The position numbers and the translations under genes were made by a program. A stretch of 64,000 nucleotides of DNA from Aequorivita sinensis (GTDB lineage: Bacteria; Bacteroidota; Bacteroidia; Flavobacteriales; Flavobacteriaceae): the NCBI RefSeq assembly GCF_006346335.1, contig NZ_VDMC01000002.1, positions 62,001-126,000 of the forward strand, given 5' to 3'. Below the pieces are notes generated by a model. The model was not told the origin of the DNA and searched no databases. It saw nothing but the letters and a program-made list of their open reading frames with translations. This document shows, one piece after another, positions 36,630-44,680 of this stretch; position 1 is the stretch's first letter; the number at the start of each line of letters is the position of its first letter.

Positions 36630-36637
36630 TATCTTTG
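36630..36637 (+). promoter_or_regulatory. menB: -7 promoter box of menB
   Basis: TATCTTTG, 18 bases before the ATG at 36656. It contains the TTG at 36635, which is therefore not a start codon. Confidence 0.6.
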
Positions 36638-36655
36638 AAAACAAAAATAATAATT

Positions 36656-37495
36656 ATGAATACTCCCAATTGGAAAACAGCAAAAGAATATACCGATATA
36701 ACCTATAAAAAATCTAATGGTGTTGCGAGGATAGCTTTTAACAGACCAGATGTAAGAAATGCATTTCGTCCTAAAACTACAGCCGAACTACTTGACGCTT
36801 TTCACGATGCGCAAGAAGATACATCAATTGGGGTAGTTTTACTTTCAGCTGAAGGTCCTTCCTCTAAAGATGGGGTTTATAGTTTTTGTAGTGGGGGCGA
36901 TCAAAAAGCACGTGGCCATCAAGGTTATGTAGGTGAAGATGGATATCACCGATTAAATATTCTGGATGTACAGCGATTAATTCGTTTTATGCCAAAAGCT
37001 GTTATTTGTGTTGTGCCAGGTTGGGCTGTTGGTGGCGGACATAGTTTACACGTGGTTTGCGATTTAACGTTAGCAAGTAAAGAACACGCTATTTTTAAAC
37101 AAACTGATGCCGATGTAACAAGTTTTGATGGTGGTTACGGAAGTGCGTATTTAGCTAAGATGGTAGGACAGAAAAAAGCCCGTGAAATCTTTTTCTTAGG
37201 AAGAAATTACAGCGCACAAGAAGCTTTTGAAATGGGAATGGTAAATGCTGTTATCCCTCACGCCGAACTGGAAGATACAGCTTACGAATGGGCGCAAGAA
37301 ATACTTGCAAAAAGCCCTACATCTATTAAAATGTTGAAATTTGCAATGAACCTAACCGATGATGGAATGGTTGGGCAACAAGTGTTTGCTGGTGAAGCTA
37401 CTCGTCTTGCTTATATGACTGACGAAGCAAAAGAAGGTCGTGATGCCTTCCTTGAAAAACGCAAACCTAACTTTGATAAAAAGTGGCTGCCATAG
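36656..37495 (+). CDS. menB: 1,4-dihydroxy-2-naphthoyl-CoA synthase
   Basis: A crotonase-fold enzyme that closes the second ring of menaquinone from O-succinylbenzoyl-CoA. The protein is about 279 residues from the ATG at 36656. Features are KKSNGVARIAFNRPDVRNAFRPKT (the MenB form of the N-terminus), CSGGDQKARG (oxyanion and active-site loop), VVPGWAVGGGHSLHVVCDLTLAS, and the conserved DADVTSFDGGYGSAYLAKMVGQKKAREIFFLG. The C-terminus REAFLEKRKP-type reads RDAFLEKRKPNF. The other men genes in the window are 3-5 kb away. Confidence 0.96.
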   Translation: MNTPNWKTAKEYTDITYKKSNGVARIAFNRPDVRNAFRPKTTAELLDAFHDAQEDTSIGVVLLSAEGPSSKDGVYSFCSGGDQKARGHQGYVGEDGYHRLNILDVQRLIRFMPKAVICVVPGWAVGGGHSLHVVCDLTLASKEHAIFKQTDADVTSFDGGYGSAYLAKMVGQKKAREIFFLGRNYSAQEAFEMGMVNAVIPHAELEDTAYEWAQEILAKSPTSIKMLKFAMNLTDDGMVGQQVFAGEATRLAYMTDEAKEGRDAFLEKRKPNFDKKWLP

Positions 37496-37575
37496 AATAA
37501 TTTTTCTGAAGCAGTTAGCATTTAATTTATAGTACAGTTATATAAACGGATTTCAAAAGTATCGATTAAGAATAA

Positions 37576-38148
37576 ATGGAATTTGTCCGAAATCATATTG
37601 AAGGTATATCAAAAATATCTGATGAGGATTGGCATTACTTTTCCTCAAGATTAATAGAGCGAAATTTTAGAAAGAAATCCGTTTTTTTAAAACTAGGAGA
37701 GATTGAAAACTACATTTCTTTTATTAAATCTGGGGTTGTACGATTTTACCTGCCAAAGGAATTTGTAGAAAAGGAGGTAACCTTTAGTTTTAGTTTTAAA
37801 AACCAATTTGTAAGCGCCTACGATTCATTTTTAACTAGAAAACCTTCACTTTATGAGCTGGAGGCTTTATCTGATACACATATGTATAGTATTTCGTACT
37901 CCGATTTACAGGATGTTTATGCAAATACTCAATTTGGAAATTTAATTGGAAGATTAACTGCTGAACGTCTATTTCTGTTAAAATCGAAACGCGAGCAATC
38001 TCTTTTAAATGAAACTGCTGAAGAGCGGTATTTAAAGCTATTTAAAAACCGCCAAGATTTTATCAAAGATATCCCGCTTAAATATATCAGTTCTTACATT
38101 GGAGTGACGCCACAAGCCTTAAGTCGTATTCGGAAACGTATTAATTGA
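37576..38148 (+). CDS. Crp/Fnr-family transcriptional regulator
   Basis: A 190-residue regulator with an N-terminal cyclic-nucleotide-binding-like beta barrel (about 20-120, with LKLGEIENYISFIKSGVVRFY) and a short C-terminal DNA-binding segment YISSYIGVTPQALSRIRKRI, the helix-turn-helix. The binding site is degenerate compared with Crp, as in many Bacteroidetes members, so the ligand is unclear. No heme or iron-sulfur cysteines are seen. The desaturase gene follows 56 bases later and could be its target or partner; no binding site is evident. Confidence 0.87.
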   Translation: MEFVRNHIEGISKISDEDWHYFSSRLIERNFRKKSVFLKLGEIENYISFIKSGVVRFYLPKEFVEKEVTFSFSFKNQFVSAYDSFLTRKPSLYELEALSDTHMYSISYSDLQDVYANTQFGNLIGRLTAERLFLLKSKREQSLLNETAEERYLKLFKNRQDFIKDIPLKYISSYIGVTPQALSRIRKRIN

Positions 38149-38158
38149 TTTAGGTTCA

Positions 38159-38189
38159 TTGTTTGGCTTGGCTATTGCAAGTATGTTTG
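38159..38189 (+). promoter_or_regulatory. Full promoter (-33/-7) of the desaturase gene
   Basis: TTG at 38159-38161, a 20-base spacer, and TATGTTTG at 38182-38189, matching the Bacteroidetes consensus. It partly overlaps the 3' region after the Crp-like gene. Confidence 0.65.
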
Positions 38190-38204
38190 TAAAAAAAATA
38201 GCTA

Positions 38205-38960
38205 ATGACAATATTGATATTTATAGTGGTACTTTGGTACGGAGGACTATTTTTCCAAACCTTCTTCTTACACCGCTATGCCGCTCACCAATCCTTTACA
38301 ATGTCTAAACTAACCGAAAGAATAACTTTTGTGTTAACCTGGTTTTTTCAAGGATCAAATTATTTAAGTGCTTATGGTTATGGTGTTATGCACAGAATGC
38401 ATCACGCCTATGCCGATACTGAGAACGATCCTCATTCGCCAAAATACGATGCCAGCGTTTTTTCAATGATGTGGCGCACTAAAAACATATACGCCGATAT
38501 AAATGAGAAACGCATTGAGGTTGACGAAAAATTCACTAAGAATGTTCCACAATGGGAACGCTTTGACAGTTTTGCAAGTTCTTATTTCTCTAGAATTATC
38601 TGGAGTATATTGTATTTTGCATTTTTCTTTTACTTCGCAACAGCTTGGTGGCAATGGCTATTTTTCCCGGTAGCGCTGTTTATGGCACCTATTCACGGAG
38701 TAATCATTAATTGGTACGCACATATCTACGGATATGTTAACTTTAAATCTAAGGACACCTCCAAAAATCTTTTGCCTTTTGATTTTTTAATGATGGGTGA
38801 GGGGTACCACAACAATCACCACAAACACGCAAGTCGCGCAAATTTTGGAGGCGTTCGCTGGCACGAGGTTGATATTACTTATAAAATAATGCAGGTTTTA
38901 CACGCCTTAGGAATTATAAAGATTAAACCTATTACCCAAGTGGTTAGAAGAGAAGTGTAA
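38205..38960 (+). CDS. Fatty acid (acyl-CoA type) desaturase
   Basis: A 251-residue membrane di-iron desaturase that introduces a double bond into acyl chains. Three histidine boxes are visible: HRYAAHQSF (HxxxxH type), HRMHHAYAD (HxxHH) and HNNHHKHASR (HxxHH), with about four hydrophobic helices (1-20, 42-57 and two near 128-160 and 165-180). Length is short for eukaryotic forms but normal for bacterial delta-9 type. It has its own promoter and lies after a Crp-like regulator gene; temperature or membrane-fluidity control would be expected but is not shown by the sequence. Confidence 0.93.
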   Translation: MTILIFIVVLWYGGLFFQTFFLHRYAAHQSFTMSKLTERITFVLTWFFQGSNYLSAYGYGVMHRMHHAYADTENDPHSPKYDASVFSMMWRTKNIYADINEKRIEVDEKFTKNVPQWERFDSFASSYFSRIIWSILYFAFFFYFATAWWQWLFFPVALFMAPIHGVIINWYAHIYGYVNFKSKDTSKNLLPFDFLMMGEGYHNNHHKHASRANFGGVRWHEVDITYKIMQVLHALGIIKIKPITQVVRREV

Positions 38961-38982
38961 CAACTTAAACGTTTAAATAAAA

Positions 38983-39016
38983 CCCGCTTTCTATTTAATG
39001 GAAAGCGGATTTTTTA
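38983..39016 (+). terminator. Intrinsic terminator after desaturase
   Basis: CCGCTTTC and GAAAGCGG around an AT-rich loop, followed by ATTTTTT; 24 bases after the stop. Confidence 0.85.
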
Positions 39017-39097
39017 TTTCCTATTTTAATTGTCACTGTAAATGGTTTGAAGTAGTAGGTTTTACAAAGCCTAAATGATATGATATTTGTTAAGAGT

Positions 39098-39598
39098 TTA
39101 TTTTACTGAAACAATTGTTGTAATATATATGTAGTAATTGATACAATGTAATAATGCTAATACAAGAATATCTTTATTTGCGAAATTTTCAAACTCTTCT
39201 GTAGTATTAATATTATAATTGTAATTAAGGTTATTTAATTTAGTATCCATTTCGGCTACTAATAGTTCTCTTTTGTTCGTGTCGGTTAATATGAATTTAT
39301 TGCTTGAAACTCCTTTAATTCGAAGTAAAAACTTTTCTTCTAATTCATTAAAATAAGTTTTTATTAAAATTCCATTCCAACTAAGTTTAAAATCTAATAT
39401 AGTCTTTTTGTCGTCTTTTAATTCAACTTTAGAATTCCATATTCCTTTTGGTTTAAGTTGAAACTTATCACCATTAGAGATTATAATTTCTGCATTTGAA
39501 TCATACCATTTGTTATACAGTAATTCTCCGATTTTTATATTGGCTGAAGTTAAAATAAAAGACAATGAGTTGTTCGAATTTGCTTTGTAATTTGCCAT
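39098..39598 (-). CDS. Hypothetical soluble protein
   Basis: A 166-residue protein, very rich in N, K and I, starting MANYKANSNNS. It has alternating strands and turns (WYDSNAEIIISNGDKFQLKPKG, LSWNGILIKTYF) reminiscent of the beta-barrel of LURP-one/scramblase-like proteins, but that is only a resemblance. A hydrophobic patch near the end (LVLALLHCINYYIYITTIV, about 145-163) could be a membrane segment. Base composition is more AT-rich than its neighbours, which may mean a recent arrival or weak constraint. Confidence 0.62.
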   Translation of the reverse strand: MANYKANSNNSLSFILTSANIKIGELLYNKWYDSNAEIIISNGDKFQLKPKGIWNSKVELKDDKKTILDFKLSWNGILIKTYFNELEEKFLLRIKGVSSNKFILTDTNKRELLVAEMDTKLNNLNYNYNINTTEEFENFANKDILVLALLHCINYYIYITTIVSVK

Positions 39599-39785
39599 AT
39601 TATGAATATTCTAAAATTTAATTATTAAAAGTGCGATTTTTAGCTTGACCTATAATTTCTTATAAAGCAATTCTCATATATTTTATACTGGGAAATTTTT
39701 AGGTTAACAATCAAATATAGGATATATTTTAAATTTTCAACAATATAAAGGAAAAGGAGTTGTTCAGCTACTTATTCACATTCAT

Positions 39786-39822
39786 GAAAAAAAGCACCCA
39801 AAAAAACTCTTAGATGCTTTTT
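39786..39822 (-). terminator. asnB terminator
   Basis: On the minus strand AAAAGCATC, a loop with seven T, GGTGCTTT and a T run. 23 bases after the asnB stop. Confidence 0.65.
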
Positions 39823-39844
39823 GAATCAATACTCATTATTTGCT

Positions 39845-41530
39845 CTAATAGGCGTCGTCGTGTACGTTTGCAACCGCCCGTCCGCTTGGGTCGTTCATAT
39901 TTTTAAAACTTTCGTCCCAATCCAGGGCTACTTGACTACTACAAGCTACACTAGGCACGCTAGGTACCGTTAAAGCTGCGGCATCACTAGGATAATGACT
40001 TTCAAAAATAGTGCGGTAGTAAAACTCTTCCTTGCTAGTAGGAGTTTGTATAGGGAAACGATAATGAGCATTTGCCATTTGTTCATCTGTTACTTTATTG
40101 TTTACCATTTCCTTTAAAGAGTCAATCCAACTGTAACCTACACCGTCGCTAAATTGTTCTTTTTGTCGCCAAGCAACAGCTTCGGGTAACATATCGCCAA
40201 AAGCCTCGCGTAACACCCATTTTTCCATTGCTTGCTTTTCGTGAGAACCTCTTTTACCAGCAATTATCATTTTATCTTTAGGGTTTAGTCGCATAGCCAC
40301 ATCCATAAATTCTTTGTCTAAGAATGGCACTCGACCTTCGATTCCCCATGAAGCTAATGATTTGTTTGCACGTAAACAGTCGTACATATGTAGTTTGTCT
40401 AATTTACGCACATTTTCTTCATGAAAATCCTTTGCGGAAGGGGCTTTGTGAAAGTAAAGGTATCCACCAAAAATCTCGTCAGCTCCTTCGCCAGAAAGCA
40501 CCATTTTTATTCCCATGGCCTTGATAGCACGCGCTAATAAAAACATAGGTGTAGAGGCGCGGATGGTAGTTATATCGTAGGTTTCCACGTGGTATATCAC
40601 ATCGCTGATAGCATCAAGCCCTTCTTGAATTGTAAAATTGATTTCATGATGTACAGTTCCTAGATGATTCGCAACCAATTTTGCAGCAGCCAAGTCTGGG
40701 GACCCCACTAGACCGACTGCAAATGAATGTAACCTTGGATACCAAGCCCCTTCGGTATCGCCAGATTCTATGCGTTTATCTGCATATTTTTTGGCTAGAG
40801 CAGAGGTAATGGAAGAGTCTAAGCCACCAGAAAGTAAAACACCATAAGGCACATCACTCATTAGCTGTCTCTTTACTGCAGCATCTAATGCATTTCTAAG
40901 ATCTTCAATACTAGTTTCATTTTCTTTAACTGTTTCAAACTCCATCCAATCTCTCTTGTACCATCTCTTAATTTCACCTTCACGGCTATCTAAATAATGA
41001 CCAGGAGGGAAGAGTTCAATTTTGGTACACGTGCCTTCTAGGGCTTTTAATTCTGAAGCAACATAAAAGGTTCCGTTTTGATCCCATCCCATATACAGTG
41101 GAATGACGCCCATGTGATCGCGAGCAATAAAATAATTATCATTTTCAATATCATAAAGTGCAAAGCCGAAAATACCGTTCATTTCGTCAAGAAAATCTGG
41201 GCCTTTTTCTTTGTATAAAGGCAAAATAACTTCACAATCACTTTTAGTTTGAAAGTCATAACCGTTTAATTGTTTTCTCAATTCGGTATGATTATAGATT
41301 TCGCCATTTGCTGCCAAAACAAGGTTTCCATCACTGCTATAAAGCGGTTGTTTCCCTGATATAGGGTCTACAATAGCAAGTCGCTCGTGAGCCATTATAG
41401 CTTTATCATTGGTAAATACACCGCTCCAATCCGGTCCACGATGACGAATAGTCTTTGCCATTGATAGTATTTGAGGTCTAAGTTCCTCAGAGGGCTCTTT
41501 TAGTTTGAATACACATACAATTCCACACAT
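39845..41530 (-). CDS. asnB: Asparagine synthetase B (glutamine-hydrolysing)
   Basis: Makes asparagine from aspartate, ATP and glutamine. The 561-residue protein starts MCGIVCVF, with Cys2 (after Met removal, Cys1) the glutaminase nucleophile; IRHRGPDWSG and NGEIYNH are the glutaminase motifs. The synthetase domain has the pyrophosphate loop LLSGGLDSSI, and VLSGEGADEIFGGY for aspartate/AMP binding. Length is the usual 550. Upstream lies an Asn-rich leader peptide and terminator, which argue that it is regulated by charged tRNA-Asn. Confidence 0.97.
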   Translation of the reverse strand: MCGIVCVFKLKEPSEELRPQILSMAKTIRHRGPDWSGVFTNDKAIMAHERLAIVDPISGKQPLYSSDGNLVLAANGEIYNHTELRKQLNGYDFQTKSDCEVILPLYKEKGPDFLDEMNGIFGFALYDIENDNYFIARDHMGVIPLYMGWDQNGTFYVASELKALEGTCTKIELFPPGHYLDSREGEIKRWYKRDWMEFETVKENETSIEDLRNALDAAVKRQLMSDVPYGVLLSGGLDSSITSALAKKYADKRIESGDTEGAWYPRLHSFAVGLVGSPDLAAAKLVANHLGTVHHEINFTIQEGLDAISDVIYHVETYDITTIRASTPMFLLARAIKAMGIKMVLSGEGADEIFGGYLYFHKAPSAKDFHEENVRKLDKLHMYDCLRANKSLASWGIEGRVPFLDKEFMDVAMRLNPKDKMIIAGKRGSHEKQAMEKWVLREAFGDMLPEAVAWRQKEQFSDGVGYSWIDSLKEMVNNKVTDEQMANAHYRFPIQTPTSKEEFYYRTIFESHYPSDAAALTVPSVPSVACSSQVALDWDESFKNMNDPSGRAVANVHDDAY

Positions 41531-41649
41531 AATTTGAATATTTGGTTAATAGTTGAGTTTCGTGATGTTTGGTTTCCCCGATTCCGTTTGGATACCAATT
41601 TAGTTTTGCTTTAATTTTTTTTGACTTCCGAGTGGGGTGGAGTGGAGGC

Positions 41650-41686
41650 AAAAAAAAAGCCCGTCAGGTAAAAAACCTGACGGGCT
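41650..41686 (-). terminator. Attenuator-type terminator upstream of asnB
   Basis: A perfect 12-bp stem, AGCCCGTCAGGT and complement, with five-base loop, followed by nine T on the minus strand. It is 21 bases after the leader stop codon and 120 before asnB. Confidence 0.9.
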
Positions 41687-41707
41687 ATATATCGCGACAA
41701 GTTTTTG

Positions 41708-41758
41708 TTACGGCAGCTCGTTATTATTATTGTTGTTATTTAAGCTAACTAGTGACAT
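41708..41758 (-). CDS. asnB leader peptide with seven consecutive Asn codons
   Basis: A 16-residue frame MSLVSLNNNNNNNELP ending in TAA. Residues 7-13 are Asn in a row, using both AAT and AAC (AAT AAC AAC AAT AAT AAT AAC). It starts just after an 8-base element ACAAGTTT (41759-41766) that can pair with AAACTTGT (41697-41704) directly after the leader stop codon. The next feature is a strong terminator and then asnB. The design matches textbook ribosome-mediated attenuation: ribosome stalling when charged tRNA-Asn is scarce would favour read-through. Evidence is structural only. Confidence 0.8.
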   Translation of the reverse strand: MSLVSLNNNNNNNELP

Positions 41759-41785
41759 AAACTTGTTTTTTTAATAATTATATTG

Positions 41786-41815
41786 CTAATGTATGATAAA
41801 TTCTGCTAAAAACAA
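41786..41815 (-). promoter_or_regulatory. asnB: Promoter of asnB leader (-33 TTG, -7 TACATTAG)
   Basis: On the minus strand TTG (41813-41815), a 19-base spacer, and TACATTAG (41786-41793), one base away from TAnnTTTG. The predicted start lies about 20 bases before the leader ATG. Confidence 0.55.
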
Positions 41816-41867
41816 TATTTCCATTGATTTAAATTAAAATTTAGGGGGATTTCCCTTTAGTTATAAA

Positions 41868-44282
41868 TTATCTCAATTTTGGAAACTCAGTTGGATTTGC
41901 TTCGTGCATAATGCTATAAACTTTTTCATAAACATCTTCTACTGAAGGTTTGGAGAAGTAATCTCCATCGGTTCCATAAGGAGGACGATGATCTTTCGCT
42001 GAAAGAGTTTGCGGCTTGCTGTCCATATATCTATAACCTCCTTGTTCTTCAATAACTTGATTTAAGATATATGCTGAAGCACCTCCCGGAACGTCCTCAT
42101 CAATAACTAAAAGCCTGTTAGTTTTTGCAACACTCTTAACTATGTCGTGATTAATATCTAGCGGAAGCAATGATTGAACATCGATGATTTCAGCATTAAT
42201 TCCTGCTTGAAGTAATTCTTTAGCCGCTTCTTCAACTATACGTAATGTACTTCCATAAGACACTAAAGTTATGTCTGTACCTTCCTTAATAGTTTCTACA
42301 ACTCCTATTGGAGTTTTAAGTTCGCCAAGGTTGTTAGGCATTTTTTCTTTTAAACGGTAACCATTTAAACATTCAATAACCAATGCTGGTTCGTCTGTTT
42401 CTAGAAGTGTGTTGTAGAAACCTGCAGCCTTGGTCATATCTCTTGGTACTAAGATATACATTCCGCGTAGTAAGTGGATTAAACCAGCCATTTGAGAGCC
42501 ACTGTGCCAGATACCTTCTAATCTATGGCCTCGAGTTCTAACAATAAGTGGTGACTTTTGCTTACCATTTGTTCTGTAACGCGTAGTAACTAGATCGTCA
42601 CTCATAATTTGAAGACAGTATAAAATGTAATCTAAATACTGAATTTCAGCAATAGGACGTAGGCCACGGAGTGACATTCCGATACCTTGACCTAAGATTG
42701 TAGCTTCGCGAATTCCTGCATCGGCAACCCTAAGCTTGCCGTACTTTTCTTGCATCCCTTCTAAACCTTGATTTACATCTCCAATTTCACCAGCATCTTC
42801 ACCGAAAATTAGAACTTCTGGGTGTTTACTAAAAATAGCGTCAAAGTTGTCACGTAAAATTACACGACCGTCAACTTCTTCCGCATCATCAGAATATGTA
42901 GCAGGCACTTCTTTTACTGTTTTAGCATTTTCTTCAGCTTCAGAGTAAAGGTGGGCACTGTATTTTGGTTGAATTATTTCGAAGTAATTCGCAATCCAAT
43001 CTTGTAATTGTTTCTTTTCAGGAGAATCTTCTTTTACAACGTAACGCAATGCTTTACGAGCTGCGCCTAGTATGTCTTTACGCAATGGACTTTTATCAGC
43101 CTCTAATTCGTTTTTAATCTTCTCGATGAAGTTTTTATTTGCACTGTTTTCCGCTAGGTTTCCTAATAATAAAACAGCTTCTTCCTGTTCTCTTTTTTGT
43201 GGATTTATAAAGGCATCCCAAGCCGCTTTCTTGCCGTCGCGTACTTGTTTTTTAATATCTTTTTCAATCTCAGAAAGCTCTTCGTCTGTTGCAATATCGT
43301 TGGCGATCATCCATTCGCGCATTTTTAAATTACAATCGTTTTTCGCTTCCCACTCTAGGCGCTCTTTACTTTTGTAACGCTCATGCGAACCACTAGTACT
43401 GTGACCTTGAGGTTGTGTTAGTTCTTGTACGTGAATTAATACAGGTACGTGTTCTTCACGAGCTATTTTAGATGCACGGTTGTAAACCTCTATAAGCTCT
43501 GGATAGTCCCAACCATTTACACGAATAATTTCATAACCCTTTTCAGTTTCGGTACGCTGAAAACCTTTTAGTATTTCAGATATATTTTCTTTTGTAGTTT
43601 GATATTTTGCGTGAACAGAAATTCCGTATTCGTCATCCCAAACACTCATTACCATTGGTACTTGTAAAACACCAGCAGCATTTATGGTTTCCCAAAAAAG
43701 ACCTTCACTAGTACTTGCATTTCCAATAGTTCCCCAAGCTACTTCATTTCCATTTATAGAAAAGTTTGTTTTGTCTTCTAAGCCTTCAACATTTCTGAAA
43801 ATCTTTGAAGCTTGTGCTAAACCTAATAGACGAGGCATTTGCCCAGCGGTAGGTGAAATATCTGCACTACTATTCTTTTGTTCTGTTAGATTTTTCCAAC
43901 TTCCATCTTCATTTAAACTATGCGTAGCAAAGTGTCCACCCATTTGTCTTCCACCACTCATTGGATCTACAGTTATATCGGTATGTGCGTAAAGCCCAGC
44001 AAAAAACTGCTGAATAGTTAATTCGCCTATAGCCATCATAAAGGTTTGATCGCGGTAGTATCCACTACGCCAATCTCCTTTTTGAAATGCTTTTGCCCAA
44101 GCAAGTTGAGGGACTTCTTTACCATCTCCAAAGATTCCGAATTTAGCTTTACCAGTAAGCACTTCTCGTCGGCCAAGTAAACTACATTCACGGCTAGTTA
44201 CAGCAATTTTATAATCGTTTATAACTGTTTCTTTAAAATCTTCAAAAGAAATCTCTGTATTTGTCTTAGGATCTGTCTGCAT
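41868..44282 (-). CDS. 2-oxoacid dehydrogenase E1, alpha and beta subunits in one chain
   Basis: A ThDP-dependent E1 subunit of a branched-chain 2-oxoacid (or pyruvate) dehydrogenase, with alpha (about 1-450) and beta (about 470-804) halves fused, as is usual in Bacteroidetes. The alpha ThDP region reads IGNASTSEGLFWETINAAG...VWDDEYGIS, where the canonical GDG...NN motif has become GNA...DD. The beta half has FGEDAGEIGDVNQGLEG, GIGMSLRGLRPIAE and VIDVQSLLPLD. The start is the ATG at 44282, since the TTG-region at 44304-44311 is the -7 box TACTTTTG. E2 and E3 are not adjacent. Confidence 0.92.
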   Translation of the reverse strand: MQTDPKTNTEISFEDFKETVINDYKIAVTSRECSLLGRREVLTGKAKFGIFGDGKEVPQLAWAKAFQKGDWRSGYYRDQTFMMAIGELTIQQFFAGLYAHTDITVDPMSGGRQMGGHFATHSLNEDGSWKNLTEQKNSSADISPTAGQMPRLLGLAQASKIFRNVEGLEDKTNFSINGNEVAWGTIGNASTSEGLFWETINAAGVLQVPMVMSVWDDEYGISVHAKYQTTKENISEILKGFQRTETEKGYEIIRVNGWDYPELIEVYNRASKIAREEHVPVLIHVQELTQPQGHSTSGSHERYKSKERLEWEAKNDCNLKMREWMIANDIATDEELSEIEKDIKKQVRDGKKAAWDAFINPQKREQEEAVLLLGNLAENSANKNFIEKIKNELEADKSPLRKDILGAARKALRYVVKEDSPEKKQLQDWIANYFEIIQPKYSAHLYSEAEENAKTVKEVPATYSDDAEEVDGRVILRDNFDAIFSKHPEVLIFGEDAGEIGDVNQGLEGMQEKYGKLRVADAGIREATILGQGIGMSLRGLRPIAEIQYLDYILYCLQIMSDDLVTTRYRTNGKQKSPLIVRTRGHRLEGIWHSGSQMAGLIHLLRGMYILVPRDMTKAAGFYNTLLETDEPALVIECLNGYRLKEKMPNNLGELKTPIGVVETIKEGTDITLVSYGSTLRIVEEAAKELLQAGINAEIIDVQSLLPLDINHDIVKSVAKTNRLLVIDEDVPGGASAYILNQVIEEQGGYRYMDSKPQTLSAKDHRPPYGTDGDYFSKPSVEDVYEKVYSIMHEANPTEFPKLR

Positions 44283-44303
44283 TACAATAAATTTTAGGAA
44301 TTG

Positions 44304-44334
44304 CAAAAGTAGCAAATTTAGGGTGGTTTTACAA
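44304..44334 (-). promoter_or_regulatory. Full promoter (-33/-7) of the E1 gene
   Basis: On the minus strand TTG (44332-44334), a 20-base spacer and TACTTTTG followed by C (44304-44311), an excellent match to the Bacteroidetes consensus. Confidence 0.75.
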
Positions 44335-44380
44335 CGCCATTTTGCTTAGTAGAAGTTAATTAAAATAGTGAATAATTGGT

Positions 44381-44605
44381 TTATTCTTTTTTAGTCTTGA
44401 ATCCCTTAACAATCAGTAGTCTAAAGAGTAGTATAAATGGAAAACCGTGAAATAATACATCAAACCAATCTGCAGCCTGCATCCCATTCGCTCCTCCCGC
44501 TATCCATTTTAGCTTTCCCCAAAGATGTGGTTCGGGCATAAAAGGAGCTAAACCTAGAGTTAGACAAAGTAAAATAATTATACGCCAGTTGTTTAGGAAA
44601 TCCAT
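44381..44605 (-). CDS. Small membrane protein, unknown
   Basis: A 74-residue protein with two hydrophobic helices (about 8-22 and 48-64) separated by EPHLWGKLKWIAGGANGMQAADWFD and ending in KTKKE. The EPHLWGKLKWIAGG core looks conserved to me in Bacteroidetes proteins sometimes labelled RND transporter, a label the sequence does not support. Function unknown. It lies between the E1 gene and the M1-like protein, on the same strand. Confidence 0.72.
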   Translation of the reverse strand: MDFLNNWRIIILLCLTLGLAPFMPEPHLWGKLKWIAGGANGMQAADWFDVLFHGFPFILLFRLLIVKGFKTKKE

Positions 44606-44680
44606 AGTATGAGTCTATAATTTATTATTTCTTGATTGAAGTAATCTTATACAATTTGTTCTTTTGAATAAAAACTTACT

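Larger units (their letters stand above)
41531..41867 (-). other. 337-base asnB leader region
   Basis: Read in the direction of transcription: about 50 bases after the E1 gene, a promoter at 41786-41815, an untranslated stretch, the leader peptide frame at 41708-41758, a terminator at 41650-41686, then about 115 bases to the asnB ATG that have no other obvious structure. Confidence 0.8.
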
